Below, piece by piece: positions 33,624 to 42,602 of a stretch of 64,000 nucleotides of DNA. The notes beneath the pieces are model-generated. The model was not told the DNA's origin. It did not search any database and saw only the letters and a program-made list of their open reading frames with translations. The DNA is from Spiroplasma endosymbiont of Poecilobothrus nobilitatus. Lineage in GTDB: Bacteria; Bacillota_I; Bacilli_A; Mycoplasmatales; Mycoplasmataceae. Position 1 is the stretch's first letter; every line of letters begins with the position of its first letter. The stretch lies in contig NZ_OZ034915.1 of the NCBI RefSeq assembly GCF_964030655.1, positions 744,001-808,000 on the forward strand, written 5' to 3'. Both the position numbers and the translations under genes were made by a program.

Positions 33624-33689
33624 TAATAAAACCCCTTATTTTTAAATGTTTTTTTATTATTTTAAATAATTTATTTCATCACACCATAA

Positions 33690-33775
33690 AATTTTTGCCT
33701 TTTGTGTGCACGTGCCCCCAGCCCTCGGTAGCCCAAAATACCTTTAAAATAAGGTACAATAGGGGGTAAAAATAT
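33690..33775. other. GC-rich element upstream of terS, cos/pac candidate
   Basis: GTGCACGTGCCCCCAGCCC is far richer in G+C than its surroundings, and a TACCTT/AAGGTA hairpin and a G5 run follow. Cos or pac sites of HK97-like phages lie just before terS. No cut site can be named from the sequence alone. Confidence 0.35.
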
Positions 33776-33823
33776 AATTTAATTTGTATAATCACTTAAA
33801 TTATTTGATATTAAATCGATGAC

Positions 33824-33852
33824 ATCATACCGTCATTAAAATAAAAAGTAAA
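33824..33852 (-). promoter_or_regulatory. phage-type promoter, site 4 (terminase operon)
   Basis: Minus strand: TATGAT -10, TTTTATTTTAATGACGG spacer (17 nt), weak -35 TTTACT. Shares the -10 and the right half of the spacer with the site at 20025. Confidence 0.6.
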
Positions 33853-33915
33853 GTAATTTTAATATAGTTATTGAAATTCTTTTTTTATAAATTTAAAATA
33901 ATGTTTATATATTTA

Positions 33916-34389
33916 TTAAATTATTTTTTTTTCATATTTGTTGTATCCTAAATAAAAACCATTATCTCAATAATTAGGATTATCAATATTTTCTAAATCT
34001 TTTAGTAATTGTTTTAATTCTTCTGATGTTAATTTTCTTTGCTGAATTTTAGTATTTTCATAATGACTATTATATTCATTTAGTAAATCATTATTATCAT
34101 CATTTTTGTTATGCGAATTAAACTGCTTTTTGTTTTCTTGTTTTAATTTTTCAAAAGATAAAATTAAATTTTTTCCCATAATATTACCATTTTTATTATC
34201 GATAATACTATGAACCATATATTTTTTATTTTCATCAATTTTTAAACTAAAATAATTTTGATAACTTGATAAACCTAAGTAATTTTTATTTCAAACAACA
34301 CAATCTTTTTTCTTATTTATTAAGATATAAATCATATTATTTTTTTCTTGCGAAATTAAATTTTGATTTAGATAAATTTTTTTTATCAT
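33916..34389 (-). CDS. hypothetical phage protein
   Basis: 157 aa; ATG with GAGGTAATTAAAT. The N-terminal half is beta-rich (MIYILINKKKDCVVWN, YFSLKIDENKKYMVHSIID); the C-terminal half is charged with an EELKQLLKDLENI helix and a WDNGFYLGYNKY end. No family recognised. Part of the early minus-strand gene run. Confidence 0.55.
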
Positions 34390-34421
34390 ATTTAATTACC
34401 TCACTTTATTTTTTTATATTT

Positions 34422-34559
34422 TTAGCATTTATAAAATTTATTAAGCATTAATAATTCTGAATTTGAAATTGCAAACTCTTGCTTATATCTAATACAATCA
34501 ATAATTATTTTTCCATTAAACTTTGTTTTAAGTTTTGAATAATCTTTTTTTATTATAAT
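34422..34559 (-). CDS. tiny hypothetical phage protein, non-ATG start
   Basis: About 45 aa: KKDYSKLKTKFNGKIII...NSELLMLNKFYKC. The only start signals are ATT/ATA codons after AAAGG. Weak evidence, but the frame fills a gap in a tightly packed operon. Confidence 0.35.
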   Translation of the reverse strand: MIIKKDYSKLKTKFNGKIIIDCIRYKQEFAISNSELLMLNKFYKC

Positions 34560-34627
34560 AATTACCTTTCTTTTTTCTAATATTTTATATTTGACAAATT
34601 ATTATTTTTTTCTTCTTTATTTGGTAA

Positions 34628-34828
34628 TTAACTATCTTTTTTAAGATTATTTTTATTTCAATTTCATATTTTTGAAATTTTATTTTCTAATTCATGGGTA
34701 ATTAATCAATGTTCTTCACATAATATTATTTCTTTTTTATATTTTAAATTTCATGCTAATTTGCCATTATCATTAATTATAAAAGATTTGCCAGAATAAC
34801 CATAATTTTTACAAACATTACAAATCAT
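34628..34828 (-). CDS. small zinc-binding-like phage protein
   Basis: 66 aa. CNVC near the start and LCEEHW later suggest one metal site. Its ATG overlaps the TAA of the upstream gene, showing coupled translation. Confidence 0.5.
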
Positions 34829-35094
34829 TATTTTACATCCTTACTAGATAATTTGTAATATTTTGAATTATCTATTAAACCATAACCACAACCTTCACCA
34901 TCACAATTACATTCTGCATAACAAGTTAAATCAAAATCTTCTTTATATAATTGTTGTTCTAATATTTCTCTAATTGCCCCATCACATTGTTCATTCATAA
35001 TTTCTAACTGTTTATCTTTTTCAGCAAGTTCTTTTTTAAGTTTTTCATTTTCTTCTTTTAGTTTGTTAAATTTAATTGATTCTGTTATATTCAT
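34828..35094 (-). CDS. coiled-coil phage protein with Cys-rich end
   Basis: 88 aa. Start ATG 35094 is chosen for its AAGGAGAAAG; an ATG 24 nt upstream has no SD. A coiled coil (KLKEENEKLKKELAEKDKQLEIM) is followed by CDGAI and a CYAECNCDGEGCGYG cluster. Confidence 0.55.
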   Translation of the reverse strand: MNITESIKFNKLKEENEKLKKELAEKDKQLEIMNEQCDGAIREILEQQLYKEDFDLTCYAECNCDGEGCGYGLIDNSKYYKLSSKDVK

Positions 35095-35108
35095 TTTCTT
35101 TCTCCTTT

Positions 35109-35252
35109 TTAAAATCAATCACCACATAAACATTGTTGTCTTCTATCACATTTACATTTAAAATCTCAATTAGTATTTAAATGTGGATCACGGCAACGAT
35201 AACAATTTTGTCTATCTTCACATTCACAAAATTCACATTCTATTTTAGTCAT
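35109..35252 (-). CDS. Cys-rich mini-protein
   Basis: 47 aa with ten cysteines (CEFCECED, CYRC, CKCD, CLC) and basic residues, likely binding two zinc ions. ATG with GGAGGAACTTTAATA upstream. Unknown function. Confidence 0.5.
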
Positions 35253-35254
35253 TA

Positions 35255-35395
35255 TTAAAGTTCCTCCAAATTCTTTTCCATAATTAAAGTATCAATATAT
35301 TCATAAGCACTATCTTCTGAATAGCAATAATCTTCTAATGCAATGTTAAATAAATCATCTTCGGTATAAACTTTGCCATCTTCATCTTTTCACAT
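35255..35395 (-). CDS. acidic mini-protein
   Basis: 46 aa, starting MW (ATG TGA) after AAGGATGTGAATA. Strongly acidic (DEDGKVYTEDDLFNIALEDYCYSED). The acidic, compact form is seen in some phage anti-host factors; this is only a resemblance. Confidence 0.45.
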
Positions 35396-35396
35396 A

Positions 35397-35570
35397 TTAT
35401 TCACATCCTTGTCATTTAATATTGTTATCTTCTAAATCAATAATTGTTGTTAATCATCCTTGTTCATTTTCAACATTACTAGTAATTTTTGCTTCTTCTA
35501 ATGTATAAAAAAATAAAGTTTTAAAATCACCATATTTACTTTTCATTACTAATAAGTATCTTTTATTCAT
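35397..35570 (-). CDS. hypothetical phage protein
   Basis: 57 aa, MNKRYLLVMKSKYGDFKTLFFYTLEEAKITSN..., beta-alpha pattern. Overlaps the end of 35563-35775. Packed in the same operon. Confidence 0.45.
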
Positions 35571-35775
35571 AATTTAATTCCTCCGAATATTCTTTTATAG
35601 TTATGCCACTATGTCTATGTTCCGTAATGCCACAATAACTATTAAATTTAAATGTCATTTCAAAATGACCATGTATTTTAATTTTTTTTAAAGTTTCTAA
35701 GGGTTTATTTTTAATTTCATAATCACTAGGAAGATATATTCTTCTACATTGATTACAATGTTTATAACTTGCCAT
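35563..35775 (-). CDS. zinc-finger-like phage protein
   Basis: 70 aa. CNQC near the start and CGITEHRH in the middle suggest a metal site. ATG follows AGGAGGAAAAA. Confidence 0.5.
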   Translation of the reverse strand: MASYKHCNQCRRIYLPSDYEIKNKPLETLKKIKIHGHFEMTFKFNSYCGITEHRHSGITIKEYSEELNYE

Positions 35776-35784
35776 TTTTTCCTC

Positions 35785-35907
35785 CTAATTTTGTTTTGCT
35801 AATGCTCACTGTTCATCAGTCATATCTTCAAATGATACTGAATAAGCTCGTAGCATTAATTGATTTAATTTATTAATTATGTATTCATTTAATTTTTTCT
35901 TTTTCAT
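35785..35907 (-). CDS. 40-aa phage protein, paralogue at 43311
   Basis: MKKKKLNEYIINKLNQLMLRAYSV...MTDEQWALAKQN. A clear relative (MTDEYWALG) exists at 43311-43427, which confirms that this short gene is real and phage-linked. Good SD (GGAGGATG). Confidence 0.6.
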
Positions 35908-35975
35908 ACATCCTCCATTAATTAACAAAGTTAAAAAACTTTATTAATTTTATTTTTTTATATTTACTTTTAGAA

Positions 35976-36314
35976 TTATTTTTTATTTATTATGTATTCA
36001 CCAGTTTCTAAATTAATTTCAGCGTTATCATTAAATGCTTTTTCACGCATATGTTCTTTGTTGTGACATTCTAAACATAATAACTCTAAATTATTTATTG
36101 ATAATAATATTTCTTTATTTCAATTAATAAAATCTTGATCTTTTATATATTTTTTATGATGAACTATTATTCCTTTATTTAAATAACCCCTATCTTTTTT
36201 GCATCTTTCACACATACCCATTTTTAAAGTGAAGTAATAATCCCTTACTTTTTTTCATTCAGTAGTATGATAAAATTTATTACGAATTGGACGAGTTTTA
36301 TATTTATTATTCAT
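35976..36314 (-). CDS. HNH endonuclease
   Basis: 112 aa. CERC and CLEC zinc pairs flank IIVHHKKYI (HH of HNH) and NNLELLCLECHNKEH. This is the phage-type HNH family that often helps TerL cut cos ends, though here it lies in the early region rather than beside terminase. Confidence 0.75.
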
Positions 36315-36323
36315 TAAAAATTA

Positions 36324-37139
36324 TTATTCTAATGTTAAATCATCATTAATTAAAACATTTTCATCAAAATTGTTATTTTTTTCATTTTCATTATTAATAT
36401 TGTTGTTTGATTCAATATTAATAAGTTGTTGATTATCAATATAATTTATATTGTTTTCATCATTAATAACTGTTTGATCATATTTATATGCTTCTTGCAT
36501 TTCAATATTCATAATTCCTCATTTTTTTAATAATGTAGATAAAACAGTTTTAAGAGCCATATCACCAAAACCACTAACCATAAATTTTCCATATTTTTTA
36601 TAAGTTTGTGAATATTTACTAAAATGACTTTCGCATTGTTCTTTTGTTCAAAATAAAGTTTTTTCAAAACCATTTAATAGTTTAAAATATGCGACATATC
36701 CAATAGTTTCTTTTTTAATTCTTTGATTTTTATCTTCTATTCAATTAAAATTATATTCTTCCTTTAAAAAATTATAATTTTTTAATTCACCATCTTTAAC
36801 TTCAATAGCATTAATAGTTAAATATTGTCCAGTTCTAATAGCGAGTTGAATATATCCTTTATAGCCAATTTGAAGTTGTGCCAAATACTTATTTTCTTTT
36901 TCATTGTAGTAAGGTAAAACATAAATAAAACCTAAATTTTGATCTATTGGTAAATTTAATAACATACCTTGATAACACGCTGATAAAATACTATTTAATT
37001 CACATTTAGTAAATAATTTGTTTTTATTTCAAATTGAAAGAACATTTTTAACAAAAATATCTTTTTCTTTTTCATTTTTAAATTTTGTATTTAATCAATT
37101 TTTTGTGTTTGGTTGTTCTAAATAATTTTTAATTTCCAT
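36324..37139 (-). CDS. recT: RecT-family single-strand annealing protein
   Basis: 271 aa. GMLLNLPIDQNLGFIYVLPY, LAQLQIGYKGYIQLAIRTGQY and TIGYVAYFKLLNGFEK fit the RecT/Redbeta-like core; C-terminal ~60 residues are Asn-rich and low complexity. It anneals single strands and works with the YqaJ-type exonuclease encoded next to it (1-nt gap). Confidence 0.8.
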
Positions 37140-37140
37140 T

Positions 37141-37845
37141 TTAAATCTCCTCTTTAAAATTTGCACTATTTTTTAAAAATTGTGCTTTTGCATCTTGTCA
37201 TTCTAAATTTAATTTAGTTGTTATTTTAAAATTAATTCTTTCAATTCCATTTTCATTTATAATTCAAATTTCACCTTTATCAGCAACATTGATACCATTG
37301 GCTTTTAATAAATGAGCATATCCTGTAATTTGTAATTGTGCCATTTTAATTTTTTTAAGTTCAACATTTTTTCAAGTTTTAAAATCAACAACAACTGCAT
37401 TATTATTTTCCATATAAACCAAATCGGGTGTACCACAAATTAATCCATCTGAAATTGGTTGTTCTATTATTGCTATAATTTTTTTAAATTCTTTTTCAAT
37501 TTTTTTAATAAAATCATTAAACTTTTTTATTAATGGAAATAATTCTTTAATTTCATTATATTCAACATTTAATAATTCTAATATTTGATTAATATTGTTT
37601 CGTGAGTTTTTATTTTTAACACAATCGTATAATATTCTTGATGCAAATTCATGAATAATATTTCCCCTAATTATTGCTTTATTAAAATATGCAGAACCTT
37701 TAATATTATAATAATTTGTATTAAAATAGTTACTAACTATTGGTGTAACACTGGGTAAAAATTTATTATTAAATTTATATCTATGTTCATCTTTTCAAAA
37801 TTCAGCTTCATACTTTAAATTAATATTTTTATCAATAAATTTCAT
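37141..37845 (-). CDS. YqaJ/PD-(D/E)XK-type phage exonuclease
   Basis: 234 aa. GNIIHEFASRILYD near residue 65 and the catalytic GTPDLVYMENNNAVVVDFKTW (D...D-x-K) give the PD-(D/E)XK nuclease core, followed by LQITGYAHLL. It would supply 3' tails to RecT in phage recombination. Confidence 0.75.
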
Positions 37846-37852
37846 AAATAAT

Positions 37853-38512
37853 TTAATAATGAAACTTTGTTTTATAATTAATTTCTAATCCATCAATTTT
37901 AGGATTTTCAATTTGCTGATTTTTTATTCAATTTAAAACATAGTCTGTATCAAGTTCTTTTTTGATAAATTTATTAGGAACTTTGTCAATGTCAATTATT
38001 TTAATATCATATTCTTTTTTTTGCTTTAATCCTCTAATTTTTAATTCGTTTTCACTAATTAATTGATCAATAATTCCAACATTATTAGTTAAATTTTTAT
38101 TTTCTAAAATTAGTTGTTTCTGTTTTTCAAACCAATAAACTTGTTTTTGTAAAATTTCATCTGTTAAATCTTTAAATTTATTGCTAATTTCTTTTTCAAA
38201 TAATAATAAAATTCTTCTTACTTGATTTAAAATAGTTTTTGATGAAGAAAGTGGATTTAAGTATTTTTTTTCTTCCATTTTTAAAATAGACTTTAATTCG
38301 CTACCATTATCTGCATCTTTTTTATTATTAATTGTGTAATTAATGATTTTATTTTGTAAAGAATTAAAATAATCAATATTATTTTTATCAGTTATTTTTG
38401 ATATAAAATCTTTCAAATAATTTAAAGAATCATTAAGTGAATTCCTTAGTTTTATTTTTTCATCTTCAATATCATTTTTAGTTATTAATTCTTTTATAGT
38501 TGTTAATTCCAT
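37853..38512 (-). CDS. DUF1351/Gp157-like phage protein
   Basis: 219 aa, coiled and lysine-rich, ending DKVPNKFIKKELDTDYVLN...PKIDGLEINYKTKFHY, close in shape to DUF1351/Gp157 proteins found before recombination genes in siphoviruses. Function unknown. Confidence 0.6.
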
Positions 38513-38533
38513 ATTTTTTAATTCTTCCTTTCG

Positions 38534-39034
38534 TTATTTACTATTAAATACTTTGATTATTTTTAATGTTATAAAATATAAAATTGGTAAACATATTGTA
38601 TTTGTAATTAATATTCCGATAATTATTTGTTCTATACTTAAAACTCCAAGATTTAATCAAAAAATTATAAAATCAATCGGAAGATAAATAATTATGTTTG
38701 ATAATAAAATAAGAATAATTTTAATAATATGATTTATTTTTATTCAATTAATTAGTTTAATTAAAATGGCCAATAAACCCGTACCAATATTTCAGCATAA
38801 TGATCCCAAAGTAAAACCTCATAATGTTAAATCAGATAGAAAATGTCCCATAAATCCAATTAATAAACACCAATATCAATTTAAAATAAATCCGCTTATA
38901 AAAATGGGGATTAAAAATAATGGAATTGATGTTCTTGGAATAATTTGTATTCGCATTACTTGTGATAATACAACCATCATTGCAATTAAAACTGCGACAT
39001 AATTTATGTTTTTGATTAATTGAAAATTATTCAT
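38534..39034 (-). CDS. ECF transporter S component (vitamin-binding subunit)
   Basis: 166 aa with about six membrane segments. The pattern VAVLIAMMVVLSQV, PLFLIPIFISGFILNWYWCLLIGFMGHFLSDL fits S components (FolT/ThiT-like) that bind a vitamin and dock on the shared ECF module. It lies in the prophage early operon, so it looks like a cargo gene. Substrate cannot be told. Confidence 0.65.
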
Positions 39035-39037
39035 TTT

Positions 39038-39778
39038 TTAAAAATTTAATTTAAGTTGTATTTTATTTAATCGTTTTTGTATCATTGAAAAGTAATTATT
39101 ATTTATTTCACAACCTAGTCATTTTCGGTTTAATTGTTCACAAGCATATGCGGTTGTACCACTTCCCATAAAAGGATCTAAAATTAAATCATTTTCTTTG
39201 CTATGTTTTTTAATTAAATCGCCAAATATATTTAATGGTTTTTCTGTTGGGTGTTATGTTTTTTTATAAGATGAACCTATTGGGTTTTTAAATATTGTTT
39301 TTTTATTTTCATAGTTTTTTATATAGTTTGGTATTGGATATTTTTTAGAATAAATAATCATACAATATTCTTTATCTTGAAAAATAAAATTATTAGTTGG
39401 CATTGGATTTGTTTTTTCTCAAAAATAAAAATCAAAATTCATATTATTTTTATAAACTCAATCTAAATAATCTTTAATTTGTCTTCTATTCATTCAAATT
39501 AACATAAATTTATTTTTTGAAATTCGGTAAAACTCATCTAAATAAGTATTTATATCAAATGAATTATGTAAATTATTATCATAAATAGCATTAATATATT
39601 TATTTATACTTTTTGATATTTCACTGGAATTTATTTGTTCTTTTTTCCTTGTTGGTAAATCATATAAATAAGGTGGATCAGTTAATATTAAATCAACGCT
39701 ATCATTTTCTAATGTTTTGACAAAAAATAAAGCATCAGTATTTGTTAATTTACCTAAATTAGTCTTAAATTCTTTCAT
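39038..39778 (-). pseudogene. DNA methyltransferase with internal stop
   Basis: 247 codons. TDPPYLYD (motif IV, DPPY) near residue 34, HPTEKP and LDPFMGSGTT (motif I) near the end: N4/N6-type class-beta methylase order. A TAA at 39254-39256 stands directly before HPTEKP, where relatives have Glu or Gly. The start follows AGGATGATAATTTA. Unless the stop is read through, the S-adenosylmethionine site is lost. Confidence 0.75.
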
Positions 39779-39779
39779 T

Positions 39780-40110
39780 AAATTATCATCCTATTTTTTT
39801 GCATTTTATTAATATAAAATTATTAAATATTTTTTTAGCATTATTTTTTTATATATAATTTTAAGATATGTTTATCAAAAATATTTAATTTAATATATTT
39901 ATATTGTTTGTTTATGATAGAGATTGAGATAAATATATTATTAATAATTTTTTACTTACTTTTAATCTAATTTATTTATTAACAAATATATTAATTTTGT
40001 TATTAACTAATTATTTATGAGAGAGTGAGAGAAATATTAATATTTTATTTTTTATCTCTTTATCTCTCTGTCTTTTAAATAAATATATTAAATATATAGT
40101 AAAAATAAAT
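39780..40110. other. AT-rich non-coding stretch at the right prophage edge
   Basis: No ORF. A purine block (GAGAGAGTGAGAGAAA, 40019-40035) and a matching pyrimidine block (TCTCTTTATCTCTCTG, 40055-40071) can pair around an AT loop. Confidence 0.4.
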
Positions 40111-40430
40111 TTTTGCACATTTAAAATATGCAAAATAGCAAAAAATGGCACACCGAAAAATACTATTAAGTTTTCAAAGAACAGTTAGTTTAGTTATTAA
40201 ACAAAATATTAAATTAACTAAAATAATATAAAACTAGTGTGCCATTAAGTTTTTAAAAGTGTTTTGAAATAGTGGAAGGGCAATACCTTAATTTAATAAA
40301 TATATTATTAAAATTAACTGAAACAAGGAAGTGGAAATGCTTAGAGCTAATTAAAAAGATATTGCCTTTTCACTATTTCAAATATTTTTTGTTAAAAACA
40401 AAAAATATCACTTTTTTGTAAGTGATATTG
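40110..40430. repeat. cluster of five palindromes
   Basis: (1) TTTTGCA/TGCAAAA 40112-40137; (2) AATGGCACAC/GTGTGCCATT 40144-40246; (3) TTTGAAATAGTG-GGCAATA paired with TATTGCC-CACTATTTCAAA 40263-40382; (4) ATTTTTTGTT/AACAAAAAAT 40382-40409; (5) ATATCACTT/AAGTGATAT 40405-40430. The large arms are 60-90 nt apart, like those in the RNA at 9924-10007. Could be RNA genes, a phage origin or an end of the integrated element. Confidence 0.55.
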
Positions 40431-40452
40431 CTTTTACATTAATTTCTAATTT

Positions 40453-40584
40453 TTATATTTTTACCCTACTTTTATTTATACGACCAAAATTATCTGGTAA
40501 AATAACACTATGAGCATTTATTTGAAACAAATTTAGAACAGTAATATTAGTGATAATTAATGCAAATAAAATTATTATATAAAT
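40453..40584 (-). pseudogene. short membrane-type ORF without start, related to the 8279 remnant
   Basis: Frame reads a hydrophobic signal-like stretch (IYIIILFALIITNITVLNLF) and ends DNFGRINKSRVKI. An ATG exists only in another frame. Its end resembles the plus-strand remnant at 8279-8323. Confidence 0.35.
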
Positions 40585-40639
40585 CCTTTTTTGTTCATGC
40601 TAAATTTGGTATAATTACTTTAGTCAAATAGGTGATTAG

Positions 40640-41152
40640 ATGGAAAATAACAAGTTTAATTATTATAATTGAGCAAATAACAAATGAGGAAAAAAGTGAC
40701 AAATGTCACAAGACACTAAGCAACGGTTATTAACTTTATCGGGAAAAATCCACTATGTTCCATTATGAAAACCAGTTGATATTACAATTGACTTAGATAC
40801 TCAACAATTAATTATTCCAAAAAATCTTGCTTTTTTAGCACAAAAATATCAATTACCACAAACAACATATTATCTTTTTAAATATAATAATATTAATAAC
40901 ATTATGATAGAATGTAATTACATTATTAGTAATTATTCAAAAATTATTGAAGCCAAAATTGATCAAAATTTTGTTTCATTAAAATGATCATTATCATATG
41001 GTGCTTACTTTTTTAAAGAAATTACTAATTATATCCTAGCACAAGATACAATCTTAGAAACTTATCGGGAAACAAAAAATCGAAAGCAACGGTTATTATT
41101 TCGTTATCAAAACCAACGTGCATTTAAGAAAAGTAAATGAAAGGGAGAATAA
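40640..41152 (+). CDS. conserved hypothetical upstream of tlyA (DUF402-like)
   Basis: 170 aa. Start ATG with AGGTGATTAG; a TATAAT at 40610. Contains LSGKIHYVPLWKPVDITIDLDTQQLIIPKN and a basic C-terminus (RKQRLLFRYQNQRAFKKSK). No family is certain. Co-directional with tlyA (6-nt gap), so probably one operon. Confidence 0.6.
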
Positions 41153-41158
41153 ATTTTA

Positions 41159-41462
41159 ATGAAAATTCGGTTAGACCAGTTAATGGTTAATAATAATTTA
41201 GCTCCTTCGCGCGAAAAAGCTAAAGCAATGATTTTAGCAAACAATGTTTTAGTTGAAAATGTCCCAGCTTTAAAACCAGGTGAACTAGTAAAATAAGATA
41301 GTATTATTAAATTACGTGGTGAACCATTAAAATATGTTTCCCGGGCAGGGGAAAAGTTAGCCAAAGGTTTAACTGCTTTTAATTTAACCGTTAAAAACCT
41401 AGTTTGTCTTGACATTGGTGCTTCAACTGGTGGTTTTACCGATTGTTTATTACAAAATAACT
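41159..41462 (+). pseudogene. tlyA: tlyA, nonsense mutation and IS interruption
   Basis: MKIRLDQLMVNNNLAPSREK (S4-like domain), then RGEPLKYVSRAGEKLAKGL and LDIGASTGGFTDCLL (SAM motif I), as in TlyA 2'-O-methyltransferases of rRNA. A TAA at 41294-41296 replaces the usual Glu after GELVK, and the IS1595-like copy B ends the gene at 41463. The C-terminal part is not found beyond the IS. Confidence 0.85.
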
Positions 41463-42602
41463 TTAATTTTGTAGAAAACTCTTGATATTTATAAAATATA
41501 CCTAAAATTAGGTATATTTTTAATATAAGAGGTGAATAATTAATGGAAAAAATAATTGAAGAATTAATAAATAGTTTAACAGATGATCAATTTTTAGAAT
41601 TTCATGAAAAAGTAAAAAAAGAAGCATAATTAATTAAAAAACAAAAACGCTTAAATGAAATTGAACAAAAATTTAGGGATAAAGGTATTAAATGTCCTAA
41701 TTGTCAATCTTTTTATTGTGTTAAAAATGGTCATAATCCTGAAGGAAAACAAAAATATTTATGCAAAAAATGTCGTGCTAGTTTTGATGCTTTTCGTGAT
41801 CATTTTACGTATTGAAGTCATTTAAATTATGAACAGTGAAATTTATTGATTCAAATTTCATTATTAGGCCAATCTAGTAAAATGATTTCCCGTTTTATTA
41901 AAACATCACCGAAAACCGCTTGATATAATCGCCAAAAAATAATGAAATCAAAACAATTAGAAAACACCCAATTAAAATTTAAAACGTTAAATGGCAAAAT
42001 TCAAATCGATGAAACATTTATTAAAGAAATCCACAAAGGTAATTTTAAAGATAAATTTGATAAAAGAAAAATTCATCTTGATTCATTTTCAACCAACACT
42101 AAATGTTGTATTCAAATGGCTGTTGATAGCAATAATAATATTTATGTTAAATTCAACCAACACAAAACGATTACAAAAACAGTGAATTATTGAAAATATT
42201 AATAAACAATTAATCAAAGAAAATTCAATTATTATTTCTGACATGCAACCATTATATTTATTAGTAGCAAAACAAACAAATTCTATTTTATTAGCAACTA
42301 AAACTAGTACAAATCCTGATGCTAGTTATCGGAAGTTAAATAAAATTAGTAAATTACAATCAAATCTTAAAGAATCCTTAATTCATTATCATGGCTTAGG
42401 TTTCGCGAACATTCAAAATTATTTAAATCTCTGAAAATGAAAATACCAGCATAAAGGTTTAACGCCAAACCAACAATCATCGGTATTATATTTTAACGTA
42501 TAAAAAAGTTAAATAACAATATTAAAAGTTTATATAATTTTCTTTTAAAGTTATCATATTGATGATTTTTTTTATTTCATCAAGAGTTTTCTACAAAATT
42601 AA
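41463..42602 (+). mobile_element. IS1595-like insertion sequence, copy B (defective)
   Basis: Same ends as copies A and C. Its insertion in tlyA was followed by loss of the gene's 3' part, since the DNA beyond 42602 is phage-related. Confidence 0.85.
41543..42503 (+). pseudogene. IS1595-like transposase with stop and frameshift
   Basis: TAA at 41627-41629 (AE* instead of AEL) and a one-base insertion near 42150 (TTAAATTCAACC) compared with copies A and C. Confidence 0.8.

Noticed and set aside
40263..40382. SRP (4.5S) RNA because of GGAAG and GAAATGC motifs
   Set aside because: The motifs are not opposite each other in the stem as the SRP core requires.
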